A stretch of 64,000 bases of DNA from Thermanaeromonas sp. C210 (GCF_013167955.1 NZ_BLWF01000002.1:157175-221174), one strand, 5' to 3'. Shown: positions 1 through 8,643, counted from the first letter of the stretch. Notes: generated by a model from the sequence alone, not told the origin. Program-made: numbers and translations.

Positions 1-29
1 CTTCCATAAGGCAGGTTCTCGCCCCTGTC

Positions 30-101
30 CATGTCTAGGCCCGCCGGCAGTACGCCTTTTTTAGATCACTTTACCGACCCTTCTTACGCTATTTAATTAT
101 A
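30..101 (-). promoter_or_regulatory. Possible leftward promoter and gene start at the window edge
   Basis: On the minus strand a TATAAT -10 box lies at 101-96, with a weak upstream TTGTAG. An ATG at 32-30 opens a frame that runs off the left edge. Only 10-11 codons are visible, so no product can be named. The promoter call rests mainly on the perfect -10 hexamer. Confidence 0.3.
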
Positions 102-197
102 TCATGTTTGTCCCTCTACAAGATACGCCCGCGGACGTTGCCGCAGTCCTAGTGGCGTGATAAAGTAAGGACTAGAAGGGAACAAAGGGGGTAGGCT

Positions 198-1430
198 ATG
201 TACCACTTTAATCTATCCGAACTGATCCAAGCCGGAAGCCTTAAGGAGCTGCTCTCCGCCTTTAACCGCTTTACCGGCCTGGTGGTGAAAGGGGTGGGTT
301 ACAAAGGGCAGGTGGTTCTGCAGCCGGAAGGGCAGCAGGAGGCGCCCTATTGCCAGCTGATCTGCAGCACCCCTGCGGGTGAAGCGCGCTGCCGGCGAGC
401 TTACGCCCGGGCCGGGCAGGAGGCCAGGAAATTCGGTGGACCCTATCTCTTTCGGTGCCACGCCGGCCTTTTAGGCTGGGCCCTGCCGGTAGCCATAGAT
501 CCGGAAGTAGGCCTCACCGTGGTCTGTGGTGAGGCCCACCTGAGCCCGCCGGATAAAGAATTCCCCTCCATGGTACTAGCCGTGGCCCAGGACCTACACC
601 TGGACCCGGACCGGCTTCTTGCGGCTTCCCGGCAATTAAAACTGATCTCACCCCAGAAGGCCCAGAGCAGTGTGGAAATGCTCTACCTGATGGCCAACTA
701 CCTTGCCCGGGGACAGCGCACCGCCATGGCAGCCATAGTTAAAGGGGAATGGCCGTCGCGGAGGGCAGTCCTTATGGAGCGGGAGCAGGAGCTACTGCTC
801 CGGGTAAGGTCCCGCGACCACGCCGGAGCCAAGGAAATCCTCCAATCCCTCCTGAACGACCTGCAGGATCAGGAAAGCGTCGACATCCACCGCTTCCGTT
901 CCCAGGTGATAAACCTCATCGTACTTTTGAGCCGGGCTGCAGCCGATCTGCCCGGCGAAGACCTCAGCCGGGTGTTCACCCTTAACGCCCAGCTCATCTG
1001 GCAGGCCAGCCAGGCCCCGGCAGAGGTCCTGCGGCAGCTTCCCTGGCAGGCCCTGGAAACCTTCTGCCCGCCCAAAGGGGAAGAAGAAGTAGGCCCCATT
1101 CTGGGCCGCGCCCTCCACTTTATCTACGAGAATTACCACCAGCCCCACCTCACGGTAGAGGACATCGCCCGGGCGGCCTATGTAAGCCCCTCCTATTTGA
1201 GCCACCTCTTTCGCCGGAGCATGGGAGAAAGCATCATAGCCTATGTGACCCGTCTTCGCGTGGAAATGGCCAAAAAGCTCCTGCGGGAGGGATCCTTGGG
1301 CATCCGGGAAATAGGTAGGCGGGTCGGCTATCCCAACCCCAGCTATTTCACCCGGGTCTTTAAGAAAATAGTTCAGCTCTCTCCGCGGGAGTATCAGGAA
1401 CAATATTATGCGGCGAAAAAGACCGAATAG
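198..1430 (+). CDS. PocR-domain AraC-family transcriptional regulator
   Basis: 410 aa. Residues about 10-180 look like a PocR sensory domain: a Cys-rich segment (CQLICS, then EARC) followed by FRCHAGLLGWALP, the usual CHaGL signature. Residues about 305-405 are an AraC/XylS double helix-turn-helix with the typical ending in a YFxRxFKK-type helix and SPREYQ. PocR domains bind small hydrocarbon-like or diol ligands in known cases such as propanediol regulators. The gene lies just upstream of, and on the same strand as, the ECF transporter/methyltransferase operon, so it most likely senses that pathway's substrate (inference). The ATG at 198 follows a GGGGG purine tract at good spacing. Confidence 0.85.
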   Translation: MYHFNLSELIQAGSLKELLSAFNRFTGLVVKGVGYKGQVVLQPEGQQEAPYCQLICSTPAGEARCRRAYARAGQEARKFGGPYLFRCHAGLLGWALPVAIDPEVGLTVVCGEAHLSPPDKEFPSMVLAVAQDLHLDPDRLLAASRQLKLISPQKAQSSVEMLYLMANYLARGQRTAMAAIVKGEWPSRRAVLMEREQELLLRVRSRDHAGAKEILQSLLNDLQDQESVDIHRFRSQVINLIVLLSRAAADLPGEDLSRVFTLNAQLIWQASQAPAEVLRQLPWQALETFCPPKGEEEVGPILGRALHFIYENYHQPHLTVEDIARAAYVSPSYLSHLFRRSMGESIIAYVTRLRVEMAKKLLREGSLGIREIGRRVGYPNPSYFTRVFKKIVQLSPREYQEQYYAAKKTE

Positions 1431-1736
1431 TTACATTAGAAAGCAGAATCTTGTCAAGGAATCCGCGCGCAAACTGCGAAATCCTTTTTAACTTTCTAAG
1501 TAGACTTAGTCCGAGGAGGTGGTATTGGACCAGAAGGGTGACTAAAAGCGCATCTGGAGTCAAAAGGGAATGGCTCGGAGGACCCGGCTCCGGGCACCTT
1601 CGGTCGCCATCCCCGGGGGCTGGGACCGAGGGATAAAGGCCATCGCCGTACGGGGCCGGTCGTGGGAGTGATGGGACCGGCATGCAGGCAGAATGCGCGA
1701 GGGGAAATAACCCGTAAGGAAAAGGAGGGAAAAAGC
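1431..1736 (+). promoter_or_regulatory. 306-bp GC-rich leader upstream of the ECF transporter genes
   Basis: No convincing gene is present. The stretch holds several short inverted repeats, for example CGGAG/CTCCG around an ACCCGG core near 1577-1594, and CGGTC/GACCG arms near 1601-1628. It ends with an AAGGAGGG ribosome-binding site at about 1720 serving the ATG at 1737. I looked for cobalamin, SAM, glycine and T-box consensus elements and did not recognise any. It is the natural place for the AraC regulator to bind. Confidence 0.35.
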
Positions 1737-2378
1737 ATGGTGGACGTGAAGGAGCCCCAATATACTCTGGCATGGAATCCCAATCCCCCGTTGACCATGA
1801 CCCAATACGCCGTTTATGCCATTGCCATCGGCGTATCCATTATCGTGTCCTGGCTGGGCGTCTTCGCCGTGCCCATCGGCTTCGCAGGTGTTTCGGCCCT
1901 CTATGTGGCCTCGGCCTTTTATAATGTGATGACGCTGTGGTTCGGCGGATGGGGTATCCTGGCTTCATACATCGGGTGTCTTGTGGGGGCGGGCTGGCTG
2001 AGCGGCTTGCCGGTGCTCTTTTCCATCCCCTGGTCTATTGCTGACATATTGGAGCCTTTGGTTCCCTTCATCATAATCCGCCTGGTAGGCCCGCGCATCG
2101 GTTTCGATCCCTTGGGAAGGAATGTCCTGAAATCCTTCAAAAATTACCTCTTCTACTTCTTCTTCGGTGCCCTTATCCCCACCATCATCAGCGGGCTCTT
2201 CGGTACCGCTTTGCTGGTCTTAGGGGGCATAGTGCCGCCCAACGCCTTCTACCCCACATGGGTGGCCTGGTTTGTAGGGGGCACCATCGTCATTGCCATC
2301 ATCGGGCCCATACTGTTGACCACCCTGTCTCCTGTTATCGAAAGATTCGGCTTGACTACCCGGGGCATCTGGTCTTAA
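1737..2378 (+). CDS. ECF transporter substrate-binding (S) component, unknown substrate
   Basis: 213 aa, almost entirely hydrophobic, with about six predicted membrane segments and short loops: the size and topology of ECF S components. The start at 1737 is set by AAGGAGGG about 8 bases upstream; an in-frame ATG at 1662 has no such site. The T component and the ATPases follow directly on the same strand, so this is a dedicated (group I) ECF system. I cannot assign it to a known vitamin-specific S family. Because the operon continues with corrinoid methyltransferase genes, the cargo may be a methylated substrate, or alternatively a cobalamin precursor or metal (inference). Confidence 0.7.
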   Translation: MVDVKEPQYTLAWNPNPPLTMTQYAVYAIAIGVSIIVSWLGVFAVPIGFAGVSALYVASAFYNVMTLWFGGWGILASYIGCLVGAGWLSGLPVLFSIPWSIADILEPLVPFIIIRLVGPRIGFDPLGRNVLKSFKNYLFYFFFGALIPTIISGLFGTALLVLGGIVPPNAFYPTWVAWFVGGTIVIAIIGPILLTTLSPVIERFGLTTRGIWS

Positions 2379-2446
2379 GGGAATAAGAACCCTTGGGAAC
2401 CCGGGGACCGGACCCGGAACGGTACCGCAACAAAGGAGATGAAAGG

Positions 2447-3502
2447 ATGCCGGATACCGCCAGTGCCAATAAACAATACGTAAGGACGCTGCTGTTCTCC
2501 ATGCGGGCCGACACGGCCCTGGCCCGGATTCACCTCGTGACCAAACTGGCGGCTACCCTTCTCCTGTCCCTGGTGCTGGTGAGGGGTATGGATATGGGCA
2601 GCCCGGACCCGGCAATGGTGATGGTACTACTCCTTTTATCCCTTCTACCCCATATCTGGGCCGGGACTCTCCAGTGGGTCTTTCGCTCTTACCTGGTGTT
2701 GATCTTTTTTATGCTGCTGACCCTGTTCATCAACTGGATCGTTTTCAATCCAGACCCCGGCAGCCGGGTATTCTACCGGTGGGAAGTTTACCACGGATAT
2801 ATTCCCATCGGCATCTCCCTGTCCCTCGTAGCCTTCGTGGTGGCCGGCCTGGTGACCTTCTGGTTTACCAAAGGTATTTTTTCCGCCCTGATGGCCGGGC
2901 TGGCCGCCCTGGCTCTGGTAGAGCTCACCGGTTTGGACTACAGCTGGATCGGGGCCAAAATCGATTTTTTCCACCCCCTGTATATTTACCTGTCCGACAA
3001 AAACATCCTGGTTGCGGTCACCAAGGTCGGCGGTTATGCCGCCATGGTTTTTCTCACTCTAATGTTAGTTATGACGGTACGGGAGTTCGAATTCGTGGGA
3101 GTCCTCTGCCAGTTGGGCCTGCCCTTCCGCCTTAGCTTCTTTATTTCCCTAGCATTAAGGAGTATGAGCACCGCCATGTTAGACTACGAAACCATCGTGC
3201 AGGCTCAAAAGGCCAAGGGTATCGGGCTGCAGAAGCGCCCCATATGGCAGCAACTTAAAGAATTCGCCTTTCTTGCCGTACCCCTTGTGGCCACCATGTT
3301 CCGCCGGGCCAGTGAAGTAGGACCGGCCCTGCTGGCCCGGGGTTTCCACCGGGCCCGAAAGCCCACCCCCTTTCATGAAACAATGCCCTTCCGGCCTGCG
3401 GACTGGGCCGTGATAATCCTATGCCTGGCGCTGGTGCTCCTCGTATACGCCGGCAACTTTAACCTTACCCGCGCCCTGGGATGGTGGGTGAACTTATTAT
3501 GA
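2447..3502 (+). CDS. ecfT: ECF transporter transmembrane (T) component, EcfT-like
   Basis: 351 aa integral membrane protein. EcfT hallmarks are visible: an N-terminal start into ADTALARIHLVTKL, six or so membrane helices, and C-terminal cytoplasmic coupling helices carrying the Ala-Arg-Gly motif (LLARGFHRA) preceded by AQKAKGIG. This subunit couples the S component to the ATPases. The ATG at 2447 has AAAGGAG nine bases upstream. The 3' end overlaps the start region of the ATPase gene, indicating translational coupling. Confidence 0.85.
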   Translation: MPDTASANKQYVRTLLFSMRADTALARIHLVTKLAATLLLSLVLVRGMDMGSPDPAMVMVLLLLSLLPHIWAGTLQWVFRSYLVLIFFMLLTLFINWIVFNPDPGSRVFYRWEVYHGYIPIGISLSLVAFVVAGLVTFWFTKGIFSALMAGLAALALVELTGLDYSWIGAKIDFFHPLYIYLSDKNILVAVTKVGGYAAMVFLTLMLVMTVREFEFVGVLCQLGLPFRLSFFISLALRSMSTAMLDYETIVQAQKAKGIGLQKRPIWQQLKEFAFLAVPLVATMFRRASEVGPALLARGFHRARKPTPFHETMPFRPADWAVIILCLALVLLVYAGNFNLTRALGWWVNLL

Positions 3503-5301
3503 AGCCGGCAATTATACTTCGCGATCTCTGGTGGCGCTACCCCGCCTTTACTGGGAAGTTAAACCCCTGGGCTCTTCAGGGGGTAGACCTGGAGATTGAA
3601 GCGGGCGAGTTTGTGGCCCTTACCGGGCCCAGCGGTGCGGGCAAGACCACCTTGTGCAGCATCATCGCCGGAATTATACCCCACGCCATCAAGGTGCCCT
3701 ACGGCCAGGTGAACAACTACTGGCGAGGCTCCGTGGAGGTCTTAGGGGAACCGGTAACTTACCTGGAAGGTGAGGGTTCTCAAGCCGCCATCCGCGGGCG
3801 GGGCGTCCTCTCGCCCCGGGTAGGCCTCGTTATGCAGGATCCGGAAAACCAATTCCTGCGGATGAGCGTCCTCCATGAGGTGGCCCTGGGGATGCAGATC
3901 CTCCAGCTGCCCGCTTCCGAAATCGAAGCCCGCGCCCGGGAAGCATTAAAAATGGTCAATCTCGAACATTTGTGGCCGCGGGCGTCCCTTACCCACCCGG
4001 CCGACCTGTCCGGCGGGCAGAAACAGCGGGTGGCCCTGGCGTCCTTCCTGGCCATGCGGCCCGAAATCCTGGTTTTAGACGAGCCTACCAGCGACCTGGA
4101 CCCGGTGGGTAAGAGGGAAGTCATGGCCGCGGTAAAGAGCCTTAAGGAGCAATACGGCCTTACCGTAATCCTGGTGGAGCATAATCCCGAGGTCATTATG
4201 GAGTTTGCCGACCGGGTTATCCTCCTGGACGAAGGCCGTATTCATTACACCGCTCCGCCGGCCGTTTTTTACAACCGCGTAGACGAATTAGAACGCCACG
4301 GCGTTATGGTTCCCGAAGCCATCAGGGTGCTCCATGCGGCCGGGTGCTCCCTGGAAGACCATGCCCCGGTCACCGTGCAGGGGGCTGCCGCCCGCCTGGC
4401 CCCCCGCTTGCAATCCATGCCCGTGCCCCGTCCCGATCCTCCGCCCCCCAGGGGGGAAGCCGTCATTAGGGTGGAGGAAGTGGAGCAGAGCTACCCCGAC
4501 GGGACCGTGGCCCTTAAGGGCGTCACTCTCCAAATATACCGGGGTGAGTTCCTGGCCTTATTGGGGGCCAACGGCAGCGGCAAGACCACCCTGTCCAAAG
4601 TCCTTTGCGGCATATATCCCCTTTCCAAAGGAAAGGCCGAGGTTTTAGGGCTGGACATACGGTCCAAAAAGGTCCGCTCCCAGCTTCCCCGGTACGTAGG
4701 CTATGTGTTTCAAAACCCCGAACACCAGATTTTCACCCGCAGCGTCTTCGATGACGTAGCTTACGGGTTGCGCCACATGGGACTGCCAGAGGAAGAAATC
4801 AAGAGAAGGGTCGCCCGGGCTTTGGAGATAGTGGGGCTTTCGGAATTGGCGGAAGAGGACCCCCTTTTCCTAGGGAAGGGGCAGAAACAACGGCTGGCGG
4901 TGGCCAGTATTGTGGCCATGGAGCCGGAAATCCTCATTGTGGACGAGCCGACCACGGGCCAGGATTATCGCATGTCCGCCAACATCATGACCCTCCTCCA
5001 GGAGCTGAACCTCCAAGGGACCACCTTAATCGTCATTACCCACGATATGAGTCTGGTGACTACCTACTGCCCCCGCTCGGTGGTTCTCCGGGAAGGCCGG
5101 GTTGTTTTCGATGGGGACACCAGGGACCTTTTCAGCAGCCCGGATCTGGTGGAAGAGGCCCTGCTCTATCCGCCCCAGGCGGTTCAGCTCACCTGGGAGA
5201 TACAGAAACTTAAGCCGGAATGGCCGTCCTTAATAAGCGTAAAAGAGTGGGAACAAGTTTTGAGCAGTGGGGAGGCGAAGCTCAATGAAAACCGGTCATG
5301 A
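3499..5301 (+). CDS. Fused double ATP-binding protein of the ECF transporter (EcfA-EcfA')
   Basis: About 600 aa with two complete ABC ATPase domains in one chain. Domain 1 has Walker A GPSGAGKTT (near residue 45), signature LSGGQKQRV and Walker B ILVLDEPTSDLDP. Domain 2 has Walker A GANGSGKTT (near 355), a deviant signature LGKGQKQRL and Walker B ILIVDEPTTGQD. Most ECF systems have two separate ATPase genes, so this is a fusion like those seen for some dedicated ECF transporters. An earlier ATG at 3481 is possible; 3499 gives the usual short leader before the domain (MKPAIILRDLWW). The gene overlaps ecfT upstream, and the corrinoid gene starts inside its last codons. Confidence 0.88.
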   Translation: MKPAIILRDLWWRYPAFTGKLNPWALQGVDLEIEAGEFVALTGPSGAGKTTLCSIIAGIIPHAIKVPYGQVNNYWRGSVEVLGEPVTYLEGEGSQAAIRGRGVLSPRVGLVMQDPENQFLRMSVLHEVALGMQILQLPASEIEARAREALKMVNLEHLWPRASLTHPADLSGGQKQRVALASFLAMRPEILVLDEPTSDLDPVGKREVMAAVKSLKEQYGLTVILVEHNPEVIMEFADRVILLDEGRIHYTAPPAVFYNRVDELERHGVMVPEAIRVLHAAGCSLEDHAPVTVQGAAARLAPRLQSMPVPRPDPPPPRGEAVIRVEEVEQSYPDGTVALKGVTLQIYRGEFLALLGANGSGKTTLSKVLCGIYPLSKGKAEVLGLDIRSKKVRSQLPRYVGYVFQNPEHQIFTRSVFDDVAYGLRHMGLPEEEIKRRVARALEIVGLSELAEEDPLFLGKGQKQRLAVASIVAMEPEILIVDEPTTGQDYRMSANIMTLLQELNLQGTTLIVITHDMSLVTTYCPRSVVLREGRVVFDGDTRDLFSSPDLVEEALLYPPQAVQLTWEIQKLKPEWPSLISVKEWEQVLSSGEAKLNENRS

Positions 5302-5953
5302 TCCCATAGAGGCTGCCCGCCAGGCGGTAATAGACGGCGACAGCCAGGCTGCTCTAAAGGCCGTGCAGGACGGTCTGGCCCAAGAGCTAGATCCGCAGGC
5401 AATTCTGGATCAGGGGCTTATTGCCGGGGCTCAGGTGGTAGGACAAAAGTTCGAGGCCGGCGAGTATTTTCTGGCCGACCTGATGCTGGCCGGTAACGCC
5501 TTAAAGGCTGCCCTGGAAATTCTGCAGCCCGAACTGCAGCGCCAGTGCACTGGTTATCAGTCCCGGGGTAAGGTGCTGATAGCTACGGTAGAAACCGACA
5601 TCCACGACATCGGCAAAAACATAGTAAGCTCCATGTTGGTGGCGGCCGGTTTTGAGGTTGTAGACCTGGGGGTGGACGTACCCGCCGGCAAAATCTTAGA
5701 GGCCGCCCTCAAGGAGCAGCCTCAAGTCGTAGCCCTTTCGTCGCTCCTGACCACTTCGCGGCCGTATTTGCGGGATGTTATAAATCTTTTCCAGGAAAAG
5801 GGCCAGCGGGAAAACTATCGGATAATCATCGGCGGAGCTGCCGTTAATGCCGAATATGCGCGGGAAATAAAGGCCGACGGTTACGCGGAGAATGCCCTGG
5901 AAGCCGTTCATTTAGTCCGCCGGCTGATAGGAGGCGAATCCCAGGATGCTTAG
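5285..5953 (+). CDS. Corrinoid (methyl-carrier) protein, MtmC/MttC-like
   Basis: 222 aa. An N-terminal helical cap (residues about 1-90) precedes a Rossmann-like B12-binding domain. The cobalamin motif DxHxxG is present as DIHDIG at residues 105-110, so His107 would be the lower axial cobalt ligand. Downstream SLLTT and IGGAAV fit the family's later B12-binding loops. Such proteins shuttle a methyl group from a substrate-specific methyltransferase to a second methyltransferase. GGGGAGG lies just upstream of the ATG at 5285. The gene overlaps the ATPase gene upstream and the MtmB-like gene downstream, so all are translationally coupled. Confidence 0.92.
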   Translation: MKTGHDPIEAARQAVIDGDSQAALKAVQDGLAQELDPQAILDQGLIAGAQVVGQKFEAGEYFLADLMLAGNALKAALEILQPELQRQCTGYQSRGKVLIATVETDIHDIGKNIVSSMLVAAGFEVVDLGVDVPAGKILEAALKEQPQVVALSSLLTTSRPYLRDVINLFQEKGQRENYRIIIGGAAVNAEYAREIKADGYAENALEAVHLVRRLIGGESQDA

Positions 5954-7307
5954 CTTTGTAGAAATAATGGAACGGGCCGAAACAGGGCCTTACATGGCCG
6001 AAGCCGATTTCGATCTGCAGCTCGTAGCCGCAACGGCCCGGCGTCTGGCCCGTGAATACGGCCTGCGCTTCCGGCCGGAAGAAGTAGTACCCGAGGACGA
6101 AAAACAGGCTGATGCCCTTTATGCCGCCGGCCTGGACATGGCCGTGGCCGTAGGCTTGTACTGCCGTTCGACCAGCAGAGTCATGCAGTTCACCAGGGAA
6201 GAGATCGAAGGGGCCCTCCATATGGCCCCCCGGGAAATAACGGTGGGCCAGGGCCGCGACAGCCGCCTCCTTTTCGCCCGGAGGCCGGACGATTCGCGGT
6301 ATCCGGTGGTCTTCGGCGGCAACGCGGGCGCCCCCATCCCGGAAGAATTATACCTGGCCACCGTGCTATCTTATGCTCGGGAGCCCCTCATAGACGGCCT
6401 GGACCACGGGGCCATTGTGATGGTGGACGGCCGGGAGGTACGGACCGGAAGCCCCCTGGAAATCACCGCCACCCGACGGGAGCTGAGTTTCCTGCGTCAG
6501 GGTATTACCCGCTGCGGCCGCCCGGGTATGCCCCTTATCGCCGCCGAAAGCAGCGGTACTTCCCTAGGCGACCTGGCAGTAGCCCACCCCGATTACCTGC
6601 GGACCTGCGATATCCACTTGGTGCCTATCTTAAGCGAACTTAAAACGGATTACCACAACCTGGCCAAGGTGGCCAATTTCGTGGAATACGGGGGATATAA
6701 CGGCAACCTGCCCAACCCCATGGTAGGCGGTTACGCCGGAGGACCGGAAGCCACGGCCGTGGCTACCATGGCCGCCTTCATGCTGGGAGTCCTGGTTAAC
6801 CAGGCCCACCTCCACCTCTGCCACCCCGTCCACATCCGTTACACCTCCACCAGCACCCCTGAAGTCATGTGGGTCATCAATCTGGTCGGCCGCGCCTTTG
6901 CCCGCCACAGTCCCCTCATTCTCCTGGGCGACATCTTCGCCACTAACGGCGCGGGCACGGAAGAGCTTCTGTGGGAGGTGGCGGCCAACGCCATTGCCAA
7001 TGTAAAGGGCGGTATGCACCTTTTAGGCGTAGCGGCTACCAACGGTAAGACCCATAACGCCAGCGGCCTGGAGACCCGCCTGATGGCCGAAGTCGGACGG
7101 GCCGTGGTGGACAAGGGCTTAACCTACGGCCAGGCCAACGAACTTATCTCCCGGCTGCTGCCCCTCTACCAGCATACCTTCGCCCAACCCCTCTTCGGCC
7201 GGCCCTTCAATGAAGTCTACGATTTGGTTCGCATAGAGCCGGTGGAGGAATGGCGGAGGACTTACGAAGAAGTGAAAGAAAAGCTGGCCGCCATGGGGCT
7301 GTTCTAA
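5946..7307 (+). CDS. MtmB-like (monomethylamine methyltransferase family) protein without pyrrolysine
   Basis: 453 aa, close to the 458 aa usual for MtmB. From memory of methanogen MtmB I can align the N-terminal region, the GGYAGG segment, the HxxGPVHIRxxSTxT-like segment (here HPVHIRYTSTST) and the C-terminal ARATAG/EECYDV-like region. In MtmB the amber-encoded pyrrolysine follows GRPGM at about residue 202. Here GRPGM is at 191-195, followed by P196, L197 and I198 (ATC at 6537-6539), so the catalytic pyrrolysine position appears to be isoleucine. The protein should still be a TIM-barrel methyltransferase delivering a methyl group to the corrinoid protein encoded just upstream, but the substrate is unlikely to be monomethylamine handled by the known chemistry (inference). 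Confidence 0.85.
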   Translation: MLSFVEIMERAETGPYMAEADFDLQLVAATARRLAREYGLRFRPEEVVPEDEKQADALYAAGLDMAVAVGLYCRSTSRVMQFTREEIEGALHMAPREITVGQGRDSRLLFARRPDDSRYPVVFGGNAGAPIPEELYLATVLSYAREPLIDGLDHGAIVMVDGREVRTGSPLEITATRRELSFLRQGITRCGRPGMPLIAAESSGTSLGDLAVAHPDYLRTCDIHLVPILSELKTDYHNLAKVANFVEYGGYNGNLPNPMVGGYAGGPEATAVATMAAFMLGVLVNQAHLHLCHPVHIRYTSTSTPEVMWVINLVGRAFARHSPLILLGDIFATNGAGTEELLWEVAANAIANVKGGMHLLGVAATNGKTHNASGLETRLMAEVGRAVVDKGLTYGQANELISRLLPLYQHTFAQPLFGRPFNEVYDLVRIEPVEEWRRTYEEVKEKLAAMGLF

Positions 7308-7344
7308 GTTTTGTAGAGTTTGCCCTAACGGGAGGTTTTCCTGC

Positions 7345-8220
7345 GTGTCACGCTACAACCTGCACCAGACTACCGTACCATCCGCCTCAACCGGGCCGGC
7401 CGGCCACCGGCCCACGGTGATGATAGGTAGCATTTTCTTCCGGGGCCAAAGGCTCGTGCTCGACGCAGAACAAGGCCTCTTCGACGCCCGGGCAGCCCGC
7501 GACCTCCTCCAGCAGGAGGAGGAGCTCGCCCGGACCTACTCCCTGCCGCGCATTATCGATGTTATCGGAGAAACCCCCCTGGCCTTGCGCAGGTACTTGG
7601 ATTTTGTCGCCGAAAACTCCCAGGAGCCCCTCATGCTGGATGCCGTGAACCGGCCCGTAAGGATGCAGGTGCTGAAGGAACTGAAGGGGTCTCCTTTGAT
7701 CCAGCGGATCATTTATAATTCTTTAGATGAGCGTATGACCGAGGAGGAGCTAGCTCTCCTGGAGGAGTGCGGCGTCCGGAGGGTGGTGGTTCTAGCCCTG
7801 GGCAACACAGCCGTGCGGCCCCGGGACCGCCTGGATCTCCTGGATGGCCCCAACGGGCTACTGGCCAAACTCCAGGCCCGCGGTTTCGATATAATGATCG
7901 ATGCCGGCGTCCTCGACCTTACCAGCATCGGCTGGGCGGCCCTGACCATAGCCCGGGCCAAGGAAAGGTGGAATCTACCCGTGGGGTGTGCACCCTGCAA
8001 CGGCTTTTATCTCTGGATGCGAGAGAACCGGCCTTCAGAGGCGGTACGCATAGCCACGGCCACAGCCGCCCTAACCCTACCCCTGGCCTGGGGGGCGGAT
8101 TTTCTCTTCTACGGCTCCCTGGCCAATGCGCCCTGGGTGTATCCTGCCGTCCAGGCCGCCGGCAGCATGTTGGCTTATGCCGACAGAGAGATGACCCGGG
8201 AGAAACGAAGGGCCTTTTGA
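7345..8220 (+). CDS. MtrH-family methyltransferase (methylcorrinoid:tetrahydrofolate type)
   Basis: 291 aa, similar in length and pattern to MtrH, the TIM-barrel subunit of methanogen tetrahydromethanopterin S-methyltransferase (VMIGSIFFRGQ near the start, DVIGETP, IIYNSLDE, a MIDAGVLDL segment and CAPCNG near residue 215). In bacteria stand-alone MtrH homologues act as the second methyltransferase, moving the methyl from a corrinoid protein to tetrahydrofolate. The position after the corrinoid and MtmB-like genes supports that role. The start is GTG at 7345 with GGGAGG about 10 bases upstream. Confidence 0.85.
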   Translation: MSRYNLHQTTVPSASTGPAGHRPTVMIGSIFFRGQRLVLDAEQGLFDARAARDLLQQEEELARTYSLPRIIDVIGETPLALRRYLDFVAENSQEPLMLDAVNRPVRMQVLKELKGSPLIQRIIYNSLDERMTEEELALLEECGVRRVVVLALGNTAVRPRDRLDLLDGPNGLLAKLQARGFDIMIDAGVLDLTSIGWAALTIARAKERWNLPVGCAPCNGFYLWMRENRPSEAVRIATATAALTLPLAWGADFLFYGSLANAPWVYPAVQAAGSMLAYADREMTREKRRAF

Positions 8221-8303
8221 CGAAGCGCCGGGGGGCCTCGCCCCCTGCCGGGAGGCGAAGGAGCCTGCCGCGGCCGGGGAGAATTCGCTCCTAAGGCCGA
8301 AGG

Positions 8304-8339
8304 GGGCTAAAAGGCCGGTTTGCTCCCGGCCTTTAGCCC
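8304..8339 (+). terminator. Strong hairpin ending the methyltransferase operon
   Basis: GGGCT plus AAAGGCCGG pairs with CCGGCCTTT plus AGCCC around a short loop. It lies between convergent genes and overlaps the stop codon of the minus-strand mini-thioredoxin gene. It lacks a clean T tract on the + strand, so it may also work as an mRNA 3'-end stabiliser. Confidence 0.6.
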
Positions 8340-8575
8340 ATTTCCTCTTCTATCCACTTCTTGATCTCGGCTTTATCCGGCACCCGGCCGGAAACCTTGA
8401 CCTTGCCGTTGATTACCAGCCCCGGGGTCATCACGACCCCGTAGTCAAGTATTTTGTTGATGTCCGTGACCTTTTCCACGTCCGCCGCCACCCCCATTTC
8501 GGCCAAGGCGTTAATGACGTTCCTCTCCAGCGCATTACAGCGGGCGCACCCCGTGCCCAAAACTTTAATTTCCAT
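8333..8575 (-). CDS. Mini-thioredoxin / redox-active disulfide protein 2 family
   Basis: 80 aa. The fold signature MEIKVLGTGCARCNALE contains a CxxC active site (C10-A-R-C13), and VVMTPGLVINGKV supplies the cis-proline loop (TPGLV). This is the small glutaredoxin-like family often paired with ArsP-type (DUF318) permeases and ArsR regulators. It is the last gene of the arsR/permease/thioredoxin set, so it probably reduces or hands over a thiophilic ion or organometal to the permease (inference). AGGGGAGA lies upstream of the ATG. Confidence 0.88.
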   Translation of the reverse strand: MEIKVLGTGCARCNALERNVINALAEMGVAADVEKVTDINKILDYGVVMTPGLVINGKVKVSGRVPDKAEIKKWIEEEMG

Positions 8576-8643
8576 TTACGGTCTCCCCTTTCTCTATAAA
8601 GTGTATGAGGCTCTCGCCAGCGGCCTAAAAGGAGTTTTCCCCT

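Noticed and set aside
792..1403. 203-aa minus-strand frame inside the PocR/AraC gene
   Set aside because: A shadow of the strong AraC-family reading frame with no ribosome-binding site or family signature.
1431..1736. Cobalamin riboswitch before the ECF genes
   Set aside because: A B12 switch would fit the corrinoid context, but I cannot find the conserved B12-box or its pairing.
5946..7307. Pyrrolysine-containing MtmB
   Set aside because: There is no in-frame TAG; the frame is continuous and the aligned position is ATC.
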